From positions 18,110-82,109 of the forward strand of contig CAMUML010000012.1 of the NCBI GenBank assembly GCA_947089855.1: a stretch of 64,000 bases of DNA, in the 5' to 3' direction. The first letter of the stretch is position 1, and each line of letters starts with the position of its first letter. The stretch comes from an uncultured Eubacterium sp. (GTDB lineage: Bacteria; Bacillota; Clostridia; Lachnospirales; Lachnospiraceae). Positions 1 through 7,604 of this stretch are shown here, piece by piece. A program made the position numbers and the translations under genes. The notes under the pieces were generated by a model. The model was given only the letters and a program-made list of their open reading frames with translations, did no database searches and was not told where the DNA came from.

Positions 1-292
1 CAGAATTTCCGGGCATGGACGCCCGGAAAAGGGGATTGCCGCCACGGACGGCGGGTCAATCCCCGGTTCGTCCGGCTACAATAACTTTGGCGCAGAATGC
101 TTAGAGGTTGCGGCATTTCGCAGCGGCATAGCCGGAAAGCCCCGGCTTCTGTATGCAGCGTCCGAACCGCCACTTTTGTTTCTTTTATCTATCAACCGTA
201 TCCGGACCGCCACTTTTGTTTCTTTTATTAACCGCATCCAGGCCCCCACTTTTGCATACAGGCAGCCGCAAACGACACTTATACAGGATGCA
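1..292. other. Intergenic left edge with hairpins and short tandem repeats
   Basis: No convincing gene. Two strong hairpins lie at 4-28 (TTTCCGGGC paired with GCCCGGAAA) and 31-64 (GGGGATTG paired with CAATCCCC). About 160-260 holds three imperfect direct copies of a unit with the core CCGCCACTTTTGTTTCTTTTA, spaced 40 and about 36 bp. The stretch lies downstream of the leftward mrp gene, so the hairpins may help end that transcript, although no clear T-run follows them. Confidence 0.5.
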
Positions 293-1150
293 TCATCCAT
301 TCATCTTTTGAAGCACCTGTACCGCCGCATCTAAATATGGATTTTCTTTCTCATAAAAAGCCCCTTCATCCGCAGCCTGCGCCATCTGTGGGTCTAACGG
401 GATCTTGCCAAGCACAGGGATAGCAAGATTTTTTGCTGCTTCATCCACATGGCTTTCCCCAAATAGCTTAATTTCACGCCCGCAATCTGGACATTTCAAA
501 TAGCTGAAATTTTCTACCACGCCCAGTACTGGAATGTCCATCGCAGCAGCCATACGGAACGCTTTATTTACGATCATCTGCACTAATTCCTGCGGAGAGG
601 TTACGACTATAATACCATCTACTGGGATTGATTGGAATACGGTTAGCGGGACATCCCCGGTACCTGGCGGCATATCGATGAGTAAATAATCAAGGCTTCC
701 CCATACTACGTCAGTCCAAAACTGTTTAACAGCACCACCAATTACTGGGCCACGCCAAATAACCGGGTCTTGTGGGTTTTCCATTAAAAAGCTGATCGAA
801 ATGAGTTTTAAACCGTCTTTTGTTTCCGCTGGTAGAATCATCCCTTCTTCATTGCCATATACTTCCCCGCCTACCCCAAACATTTTTGGAATGGACGGGC
901 CGGTAATGTCTGCATCCATAATGCCTATCGCATATCCTGCTTTTTTCATAGCACATGCAAGGGAAGCGGTTACAAACGATTTGCCGACACCGCCTTTCCC
1001 GCTTACAATGCCAATGACTTTTTTAATATTCGAATATTTATTTGCCGGTTCCAGCATGCTCTGGCGGCTTTGGCCGGAACTACAGTTTTCCCGTTGCTGC
1101 GGGGAACAGCTTGACGCGCTTGGGCATCCGCTGCATTGACTTTCTGCCAT
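293..1150 (-). CDS. mrp: Mrp/NBP35-family iron-sulfur cluster carrier ATPase
   Basis: P-loop ATPase of the Mrp/ApbC/NBP35 family, which carries and delivers Fe-S clusters in the cytoplasm. The deviant Walker A motif GKGGVGKS is at residues 51-58, followed by DADITGPSIP and a DMPPGTGD Walker B-type segment. A late CPDC motif (near residue 220) matches the family's cluster-bridging cysteines. The first 25 residues add a cysteine-rich head (CSGC, then two more Cys), as in many clostridial Mrp proteins. The start is backed by AAGGAGG about 8 bases upstream. It is the last gene of a leftward nifS-nifU-mnmA-mrp group, which fits a role in cluster handling. Its 285 residues are normal for the family. 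Confidence 0.93.
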   Translation of the reverse strand: MAESQCSGCPSASSCSPQQRENCSSGQSRQSMLEPANKYSNIKKVIGIVSGKGGVGKSFVTASLACAMKKAGYAIGIMDADITGPSIPKMFGVGGEVYGNEEGMILPAETKDGLKLISISFLMENPQDPVIWRGPVIGGAVKQFWTDVVWGSLDYLLIDMPPGTGDVPLTVFQSIPVDGIIVVTSPQELVQMIVNKAFRMAAAMDIPVLGVVENFSYLKCPDCGREIKLFGESHVDEAAKNLAIPVLGKIPLDPQMAQAADEGAFYEKENPYLDAAVQVLQKMNG

Positions 1151-1252
1151 AATAATTTCCTCCTTGCTACATTCACTGTTCTTGTTTCTAAAAATACCGG
1201 TTTCTAGATTTTATAAGGGCACGCTGGTAAATAGTGCTAACCAGATCTGGCA

Positions 1253-2350
1253 TTAGTATACCGTGGACCCACAGATTACCCCACCTGCGAGCACATAGCC
1301 TTGGCCATAAAATACAACGGCCTGCCCTGGCGTGGCTGCCCGCACCGGCTGTTGGAACCGGATACGGACACGGCTGCCGTCTGCGGAAACCCAAGCAACC
1401 CTGCAAGCCTCCCCTACATGGGAATAACGGATCTTTGCCACCATCTCCTGCCCTAATTCAAAATGCGCAGCCGCCATATAATTTATATCCCGTGCCGTTA
1501 ACTCCGCCGTCATCAAATCCTCATTAGATCCAACTACAACTTCATTTTCCTTTGCACGGATTTCCTGCACAAATACTGGCCTGCCAAGCGCCAGCCCAAG
1601 GCCCTTGCGCTGCCCGACCGTATAATGGGAAATCCCTTTATGCCGCCCAACCACTTCACCGTCTTTTGTGACAAAGTTTCCTGGCTGTTCCACTTCACCG
1701 GTTTCACGGCGGATAAAGCCTGCGTAATCGTTATCCGGGACAAAGCAGATTTCCTGGCTGTCCGGCTTATGTGCAACGGGAAGCCCTGCCTTGGCGGCGG
1801 CTGCACGGATTTGTCCTTTGTTATAGTTGCCAAGCGGAAACAGTGTATGGAGAAGCTGGCACTGTGTCAACCCATACAGTGCATAGGTCTGGTCTTTGCC
1901 TTCTGCAGCAGATTGGCGCAGGGCATACCGGCCATTCAAAAGGCGTTCAATCCGTGCATAATGCCCTGTTGCAATATAGTCCGCGCCAATTTCAAGGCTG
2001 CGGCGCAGCAGCGATTCCCACTTTACATAACGGTTGCACGCAATACATGGATTTGGCGTATATCCACGGCGGTATTCTTTTACAAAATAATCGATCACAT
2101 TTTCTTTAAATTCCTGCCGGAAATTCATCACATAATAAGGGATGTCCAAACAGGCTGCAACACGCCGCGCATCTTCTACTGCGCTTAACCCGCAGCAGCC
2201 GCCTTCCTCAGCCGCCTGCTGTGCATCTGCAGCTGGCTGCCATACCTGCATGGTAACGCCAATCACATCATAGCCCTGTTCTTTTAACAGATAGGCTGCA
2301 ACAGAAGAATCCACTCCCCCTGACATGCCGACGACTACTTTTTCTTTCAT
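1253..2350 (-). CDS. mnmA: tRNA-specific 2-thiouridylase MnmA
   Basis: Adenylates and thiolates U34 of Lys, Glu and Gln tRNAs, using sulfur that a cysteine desulfurase relays. The PP-loop SGGVDSS is at residues 10-16 of the chosen start. The catalytic cysteine pair lies in NPCIACN and EICFVPD, and a C-terminal beta-barrel domain follows. The frame is open for 21 further codons upstream, but the ATG at 2350 has AAGGA in front and begins directly with the family sequence MKEKVVVGMSGG. The length is a normal 365 residues. It sits about 50 bp after the scaffold gene and 100 bp before mrp, so sulfur donor (nifS), scaffold and acceptor enzyme are transcribed together. Confidence 0.95.
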   Translation of the reverse strand: MKEKVVVGMSGGVDSSVAAYLLKEQGYDVIGVTMQVWQPAADAQQAAEEGGCCGLSAVEDARRVAACLDIPYYVMNFRQEFKENVIDYFVKEYRRGYTPNPCIACNRYVKWESLLRRSLEIGADYIATGHYARIERLLNGRYALRQSAAEGKDQTYALYGLTQCQLLHTLFPLGNYNKGQIRAAAAKAGLPVAHKPDSQEICFVPDNDYAGFIRRETGEVEQPGNFVTKDGEVVGRHKGISHYTVGQRKGLGLALGRPVFVQEIRAKENEVVVGSNEDLMTAELTARDINYMAAAHFELGQEMVAKIRYSHVGEACRVAWVSADGSRVRIRFQQPVRAATPGQAVVFYGQGYVLAGGVICGSTVY

Positions 2351-2399
2351 TTCTCCATATCCTTTTCTACAGCTTTGGCACTTTTGCAATTGCCGTATT

Positions 2400-2837
2400 C
2401 TATTCCTCTTCAACCGGCTCTTCTGATATATCGGCTTTCGGTGGTTTTAAGCCTTCGATTTCAATCTGGTTTTTCTGAGCATAATCCCACAAAGCTGCGT
2501 GGATCGCTTCCTCTGCCAACAGGGAACAATGTACTTTGACTGGAGGAAGACCATCCAAAGCTTCCATTACTGCCTTGTTGGTAACCTGCAGTGCCTCATA
2601 AATCGTCTTCCCTTTGACCAGCTCCGTCGCCATACTGCTTGTCGCAACTGCCGCCCCGCATCCAAACGTCTTAAATTTGCAGTCTTTTACTACTTTTGTT
2701 TCTTCGTCAATATCCAGATAGATGCGCATAATATCGCCGCATTTTGCATTCCCTACCGTACCTACGCCGCTGGCATCTGCAATTTCACCGACATTACGTG
2801 GGTTATTAAAATGATCCATTACCTTTTCGCTATACAT
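2400..2837 (-). CDS. IscU/NifU-type Fe-S scaffold protein
   Basis: Scaffold on which a cysteine desulfurase builds [2Fe-2S]/[4Fe-4S] clusters. The three cluster-ligand cysteines are visible in NAKCGD, TFGCGAA and KVHCSLLAEEA. The opening, MYSEKVMDHFNNPRNVG, is the family signature. It has 145 residues, with an acidic C-terminal tail after the core domain. No NifU C-terminal thioredoxin-like or central ferredoxin domain is present, so it is the short clostridial form often annotated nifU. The ribosome site is poor (AAGGAAAA about 15 bases upstream), so the start could be less efficient than its neighbours. It lies 155 bp downstream of the desulfurase gene. Confidence 0.94.
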   Translation of the reverse strand: MYSEKVMDHFNNPRNVGEIADASGVGTVGNAKCGDIMRIYLDIDEETKVVKDCKFKTFGCGAAVATSSMATELVKGKTIYEALQVTNKAVMEALDGLPPVKVHCSLLAEEAIHAALWDYAQKNQIEIEGLKPPKADISEEPVEEE

Positions 2838-2991
2838 TGCTATTTGAACGTTTTCCTTTTATTAACTATAGAAACGTCCCTCCTCCTTCCTATCCCTGCC
2901 TATTTTATCATACCTTTATGATCAACATTTCCCATCTTTTGCAGCCTGTCATCCACCCACATCAGGAATCCCTGCCATTACAACAAGCTTT

Positions 2992-4212
2992 TTACCCCTT
3001 TTCATGGCCCGGCTGTTTTTTTACAAAATCTTCATAGAGCGGCGACATACTGCGCAGGCGTTCTACAATGCCTTTTAAGCAGTCCACCACATAATCTACA
3101 TCTTCTACTGACGTTTCCTCTGATAGCGTAAGCCGCAGCGAACCATGCGCAACCTCATGCGGAAGGCCAATCGCCAAAAGTACATGCGAAGGGTCTAAAG
3201 AACCTGATGTACATGCAGAACCACTGGATGCACAGATCCCTTTTTGGTCAAGCATGATCAGCAGCGATTCCCCTTCAATAAAACGGAAGCAAAAATTCGC
3301 ATTGTTTGCCAGACGCTGGATGCGGTGCCCATTCAAACGGGAATATGGGATTTCTTCTAAAACCCTTTTCATAAGATGGTCGCGCACCGCCGCCATTTTT
3401 TGGTTTCTTGCTTCCATACCTTCGGCTGCAAGCTGCGCCGCCTTGCCCATACCCACAATACCTGGGACATTGCTTGTGCCAGCCCTTCTTGCACGCTCTT
3501 GCGCGCCGCCATGGATCAACGGGCCAAGCTTTATGCCATTTCGCATATAAAGGAACCCAACCCCCTTTGGCCCGTGGAATTTATGCGCACTGGCAGAAAG
3601 CATATCAATATTCATTTCATCTACCTGCACTGGCATATGGCCAAATGCCTGTACCGCATCGGTATGGAATAATACGCCGTGCTTTTTCGCAATCCGCCCT
3701 ATTTCCTGTACAGGCTCTACCGTCCCAATCTCATTATTGGCAAACATAATGCTGATCAAAATGGTGTCCGGCCGGATCGCCTGTTCCAGCTGTTCTAAGG
3801 AAATGAGCCCATCCCCATCGACATCCAGATACGTCACCTCATACCCATGTTTTTCCAAATATTCAAACGTATGCAGGACGGCATGGTGTTCTATTTTGGT
3901 CGTAATCATATGCCTGCCTTTGGATGCCAACGCCTGCGCGCACTCTTTGATTGCCCAGTTATCGCTTTCACTGCCGCCTGCTGTAAAATAAATCTCATTT
4001 GCCTTTGCCCCGATCAGCCCTGCAATTGCCTCCCTAGCCTCTTCTACTGCGCGCTTGCTTACTTGCGCAAACGTATAGACACTATTCGGGTTTCCATAAT
4101 TTTCGCAAAAATACGGTTTCATGGCTTCCAATACCTCCGGCTTCACCGCCGTAGTCGCAGCATTGTCAAGATAGATCCATTTCTGGCCCTTCCCTGCTTT
4201 TTGTGCCTCCAT
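2992..4212 (-). CDS. nifS: Cysteine desulfurase NifS/IscS family
   Basis: PLP enzyme that converts cysteine to alanine and a protein-bound persulfide feeding Fe-S assembly and tRNA thiolation. Visible motifs are IYLDNAATT near the N-terminus, HTDAVQAFG (PLP aspartate), SASAHKFHGPKG (Schiff-base lysine) and SSGSACTSGS (active-site cysteine in the mobile loop). The 406 residues are typical of class I desulfurases. GGAGGG sits about 10 bases before the ATG. It is the first gene of the group, and two promoter-like sequences and a palindrome lie just upstream. No iscR-type regulator gene is adjacent. Confidence 0.95.
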   Translation of the reverse strand: MEAQKAGKGQKWIYLDNAATTAVKPEVLEAMKPYFCENYGNPNSVYTFAQVSKRAVEEAREAIAGLIGAKANEIYFTAGGSESDNWAIKECAQALASKGRHMITTKIEHHAVLHTFEYLEKHGYEVTYLDVDGDGLISLEQLEQAIRPDTILISIMFANNEIGTVEPVQEIGRIAKKHGVLFHTDAVQAFGHMPVQVDEMNIDMLSASAHKFHGPKGVGFLYMRNGIKLGPLIHGGAQERARRAGTSNVPGIVGMGKAAQLAAEGMEARNQKMAAVRDHLMKRVLEEIPYSRLNGHRIQRLANNANFCFRFIEGESLLIMLDQKGICASSGSACTSGSLDPSHVLLAIGLPHEVAHGSLRLTLSEETSVEDVDYVVDCLKGIVERLRSMSPLYEDFVKKQPGHEKG

Positions 4213-4261
4213 GTCTGAAGTCCCTCCTTATTTTTCTATCACGATACTGTAAACTCTACTT

Positions 4262-4282
4262 TTCCTATTAATCCCCTAGGAA
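4262..4282. promoter_or_regulatory. Palindrome TTCCTA-N9-TAGGAA upstream of nifS
   Basis: A perfect 6+6 inverted repeat with a 9-base spacer, 50 bases before the nifS start. On the minus strand it begins just after a possible -10 box (TATACT, with a weak TTTTCC -35 sixteen bases earlier). That is where a repressor operator would sit. An Rrf2/IscR-type or cysteine regulator is a guess from the gene context only. Confidence 0.3.
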
Positions 4283-4367
4283 TACAGTAGTATATTCCGA
4301 TAAGAAAACGGGAAAACGCTTTTACGCTCCCCCTTACCTATTCATAGTTTCTCTCTAGGACACAACT

Positions 4368-4395
4368 ATTATATCGCATTTTATGGAAAAGTCAA
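4368..4395 (-). promoter_or_regulatory. Predicted sigma-A promoter for nifS-nifU-mnmA-mrp
   Basis: On the minus strand TTGACT (4395-4390) is followed after 16 bases by TATAAT (4373-4368), directing leftward transcription with a start near 4361. The leader before nifS would be about 150 bases and would include the TTCCTA/TAGGAA palindrome. Confidence 0.6.
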
Positions 4396-4425
4396 CAGAA
4401 AAATGCATTGCCTGGCAGTGAAAAA

Positions 4426-4570
4426 GTTACTATTCACGGCCTGGGGGCCGCTCATAGTAACCATTCAGGGCGATATTGGAAGTTTGCTTCGCAAAATCGC
4501 CCCTCGCTCCTGAATCATGTTCTCACGGAATGCGCAATTTATGCACATCCCTGGCCCGTGGATTCCAGTA
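4426..4570 (+). repeat. Dispersed palindromic repeat, family B, copy 1
   Basis: Begins with GTTACTATTCACGG, forms a short hairpin with CCGCTCATAGTAAC, then runs through a segment also found reverse-complemented at 23417-23564 (shared blocks include CGATATTGGAAGTTTGCTT and CCTGAATCATGTT). Its far end, GGCCCGTG, mirrors the left end. It reaches into the last codons of the aminotransferase gene and supplies that gene's stop codon. Confidence 0.75.
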
Positions 4571-5840
4571 ATTTTTCCACGCTAACCAAACGGATACAGC
4601 ATACAAGCGATTCTGCAGCCTGCTTCATTTCCTCTATATCTGGAAAGGTCGGTGCAATCCGGATCGTAGAATCTTTTGGGTCTTTTTTATATGGAAACGG
4701 CGCACCTGCCGCAGTCAGCGTAATGCCGGCTTGCTTTGCTTTGTCGATAATTGCCTTCGCACAGCCTTCCAAGGATTCAAAACAGATAAAATACCCTCCT
4801 TTCGGCTTAATCCAAGTCCCAATTTCACGCGGCGCAATTTCCCTGGAAAATATCTCTTCTACGGCTTCAAATTTTGGACGTACTAGTTCTGCGTGTTTTC
4901 TCATATGCGCGCGTACACCGTCCATATCTTTTAAATAATGGGAATGTACCCACTGTTTAATCTTGTCATGGCCGATCGTCTGGATTGACATCTGTGCACA
5001 GATGCCTTCCCGGTTTGCTTCGGACGCAGCCATTGCAGACATACCCGCACCGGAAAAAGTTACTTTTGATGTGGAGCAAAACTGATAAATCATATCTGGA
5101 TTGCCAGCTTTTTCACATTCCGCCATGATCGGAAGCAGCTCATCACGGTCATCGTCATATAAATCATGTACGGCATAAGCGTTATCCCAAAAAATGCGGA
5201 AATCTTTTGCTGCAGGCTTTAACGCTGCAAACCGGCGCACGGTTTCATCAGAATAGGTAATGCCTTGTGGATTGGAGTATTTTGGCACACACCAGATGCC
5301 TTTTACCGCTTCATCTTCGCTGACCAGCTTTTCTACCATATCCATATCCGGGCCATCCTGCGTCATTGGGATATTGACCATCTCAATGCCGAAATATTCG
5401 GTAATGGAAAAATGACGGTCATATCCCGGAACTGGGCATAAAAATTTTACCTTATCCAGCTTGCACCACGGCGTGGAGCCTAAAACCCCATGTGTCATGG
5501 ATCGGGCAATCGTATCATACATAATGTTAAGGCTTGCATTGCCATACACAATGACATCTTCCGGCCTGCAGTCCATAAAACCTGCCATCAGCTTCTTTGC
5601 TTCCCCAATACCGTCCATCCCGCCGTAATTGCGGCAATCGGTGCCGTCTTCGGCAATCAGCGCTACGCCGGAATGGATCATATCGTACATATCCATTGAT
5701 ATATCCAGCTGCGCTGGCGACGGCTTGCCCCTGGTCAGGTTTAAATCCAGGCCAAGCGCTTTTATTTTTTTATATTCCTCTTCCAGTTCCGCCTTTTCCC
5801 TTAATAATTCCCCGCGGTCCATTTTTAAATATGATTTCAT
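4539..5840 (-). CDS. Class I/II aminotransferase, MocR-like subgroup (Ic)
   Basis: PLP-dependent aminotransferase of the fold-type I group that includes subgroup Ic aspartate aminotransferases. Amino acid substrates are likely but the exact one is not readable. The PLP lysine lies in CSTSKVTFSGAGMSAM, and the NTRGKPS-like N-terminal stretch LNLTRGKPSPAQ is characteristic. It has about 433 residues. Two ATGs are adjacent at 5843 and 5840. AGGAGG is only 2 bases from the first, so the second is preferred. The last seven codons (STGQGCA) and the stop come from a dispersed repeat, so the natural C-terminus has been replaced. It lies 109 bp downstream of rarA on the same strand. Confidence 0.88.
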   Translation of the reverse strand: MKSYLKMDRGELLREKAELEEEYKKIKALGLDLNLTRGKPSPAQLDISMDMYDMIHSGVALIAEDGTDCRNYGGMDGIGEAKKLMAGFMDCRPEDVIVYGNASLNIMYDTIARSMTHGVLGSTPWCKLDKVKFLCPVPGYDRHFSITEYFGIEMVNIPMTQDGPDMDMVEKLVSEDEAVKGIWCVPKYSNPQGITYSDETVRRFAALKPAAKDFRIFWDNAYAVHDLYDDDRDELLPIMAECEKAGNPDMIYQFCSTSKVTFSGAGMSAMAASEANREGICAQMSIQTIGHDKIKQWVHSHYLKDMDGVRAHMRKHAELVRPKFEAVEEIFSREIAPREIGTWIKPKGGYFICFESLEGCAKAIIDKAKQAGITLTAAGAPFPYKKDPKDSTIRIAPTFPDIEEMKQAAESLVCCIRLVSVEKLLESTGQGCA

Positions 5841-5948
5841 CATTTCCTCCTTCTATTGACAACTGGTCCTGCTATTGCCCCTTGGCTGTTTTCCTTTGGG
5901 CCGACAGCTGATCCGGTTTTACTTATTTTTATTCTAGCTATCCGCTGC

Positions 5949-7289
5949 TTATTGGTGCAGCCCGTCCTTTTTCCATTCTGCAATTTTACGCAAATATACG
6001 CTGATCTGTTTTTCATAGCCATTTTCGGACGGCTGGTAAAATACCGTGCCATCCAGTTCCTTTGGCAGATACGGCTGCGCAACATAATGGTCTGGGTAAT
6101 CATGTGCATATTTATAATCGACGCCACGGCCCAGTTTAGCGCTAGACCGGTAATGGGAATCCTGCAAATGCGGCGGAACCGGCGGCGTCTTTGCTGTACG
6201 CACGTTTTCCATTGCATCAAAAATAGCCATGCAGGCGGCATTGCTTTTTGGCGCGCTTGCTACATAAGAAGCTGCCTGCGACAAAATAATCTGCGCTTCC
6301 GGCATACCAACACGTTCTGCTGCCAGCGATGCTGCCACTGCTACCTGCAATGCCTGCGGGTCGGCATTCCCTACGTCTTCTGATGCACAAATCATAATCC
6401 TTCTTGCAATAAACTTCACATCTTCCCCGGCATACAGCATCCGGGCCAAATAATAGACGGCTGCATCCGGGTCTGAACCACGCATACTTTTGATAAACGC
6501 AGAAATCGTATCGTAATGGTTATCCCCAGTTTTATCATACTGCACAACACGCTTTTGAATACACTCAGACGCGGTATCCAGCGTGATATGGATCTTTCCG
6601 TCCGCACTGCGCTCTGTAGTCAGCACACCCAGTTCTATCGCCGTCAGCGCTGCCCGTGCATCTCCATTTGCTGCGTCTGCCAAAAAATCTGCCGCATCTT
6701 CGTCCAACACGGCCTGGTAAGCGCCCAGCCCTTTTTCCTGGTCTGCCACAGCGCGCTTCAGTAAGGTTTTAATATCCTCTTTTTCCAACGCATAAAGTTC
6801 AAATATAACAGACCGGGATAATAATGCCCCGTTTACTTCAAAATATGGGTTTTCTGTTGTCGCCCCGATTAAAATGACCGTCCCGTCTTCCACAAATGGG
6901 AGCAGGTAATCCTGCTGGCCTTTGTTAAAACGATGGATTTCATCAATAAACAGGATCGTCTTTTTTCCAAACATCCCCTGGTTATTTTTGGCCTGCCCAA
7001 TTACCTCTTCCATATCTTTTTTACCGGAAGAGGTTGCATTTAACTGCAAAAACTCCGCGCTGGTCGTATTGGCAATTACTTTTGCCAATGTTGTCTTGCC
7101 GGTCCCCGGCGGGCCATAAAAAATAACAGAACTTAGCTTATCTGCCTTGATTGCGCGGTAAAGCAGCTTATCTTTCCCTATAATATGCTGCTGCCCGACC
7201 ACTTCGTCCAATGTTGCCGGCCGAAGCCTGGAAGCCAGCGGAGATTCTGTTTGCTGGTTTAGCCCCCGCATATAATCAAATAAATCCAT
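5949..7289 (-). CDS. rarA: Replication-associated recombination protein A (RarA/MgsA) AAA ATPase
   Basis: Clamp-loader-like AAA+ ATPase that acts at stalled replication forks. Walker A GPPGTGKT and Walker B FIDEIHRF are clear, followed by the sensor-1 segment IGATTENP and the C-terminal MgsA oligomerisation domain (SDPDAAVYYLARML, SYVASAPKSNAA). The upstream frame has 11 more codons, but GGAGGGG precedes the ATG at 7289, giving MDLFDYMRG, a normal N-terminus. 446 residues is normal. The C-terminal end is intact, so this is a full gene. Confidence 0.94.
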   Translation of the reverse strand: MDLFDYMRGLNQQTESPLASRLRPATLDEVVGQQHIIGKDKLLYRAIKADKLSSVIFYGPPGTGKTTLAKVIANTTSAEFLQLNATSSGKKDMEEVIGQAKNNQGMFGKKTILFIDEIHRFNKGQQDYLLPFVEDGTVILIGATTENPYFEVNGALLSRSVIFELYALEKEDIKTLLKRAVADQEKGLGAYQAVLDEDAADFLADAANGDARAALTAIELGVLTTERSADGKIHITLDTASECIQKRVVQYDKTGDNHYDTISAFIKSMRGSDPDAAVYYLARMLYAGEDVKFIARRIMICASEDVGNADPQALQVAVAASLAAERVGMPEAQIILSQAASYVASAPKSNAACMAIFDAMENVRTAKTPPVPPHLQDSHYRSSAKLGRGVDYKYAHDYPDHYVAQPYLPKELDGTVFYQPSENGYEKQISVYLRKIAEWKKDGLHQ

Positions 7290-7604
7290 GTCCCCTCCAT
7301 CCACCCTACCATCAAAAAGCACTTATAGATTTTGCAAGTTTGTTATTCTAATTATGCAAAACTCACCCATATAAGATACTCCATATTTTTAAAATAATCA
7401 AGCAAAATTTGCTATTTTTGGCGTTTTTTATAGAAATTAGAAATTTTAGATAAAAAAAGTCCTTAGTGAATTTGCAAGTTTGATATGTTATTTTATGCAG
7501 GCAGTGCCTCTTGGTTCCCGCTGTCTATGCCTTTCCTGGCTTTCATAAAAGCCAGGCACCGCTCAGGAGGGCTGGCCCTCCATACGGCGTCCGGCTTTGC
7601 CAAA
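7290..7604. other. AT-rich intergenic stretch between rarA and a PBP gene
   Basis: No gene seen. 7320-7500 is very AT-rich and holds two exact copies of TTTGCAAGTTTG (7331-7342 and 7471-7482), 140 bp apart. Nearer the PBP gene are hairpins at 7535-7556 (CCTGGCTTT/AAAGCCAGG) and 7566-7581 (GGAGGGC/GCCCTCC). They lie downstream of the leftward PBP gene and may end its transcript, though neither has a clear T-run. Confidence 0.45.

Noticed and set aside
160-260. Possible short CRISPR array from the repeated CCGCCACTTTTGTTTC unit
   Set aside because: Only three imperfect copies, gaps of about 17-20 bases, the repeats degrade at the third copy, and there are no cas genes nearby.
801-1139. Plus-strand open frame of 112 codons opposite mrp
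   Set aside because: Antisense shadow of a clearly conserved gene; composition is typical of reverse frames.
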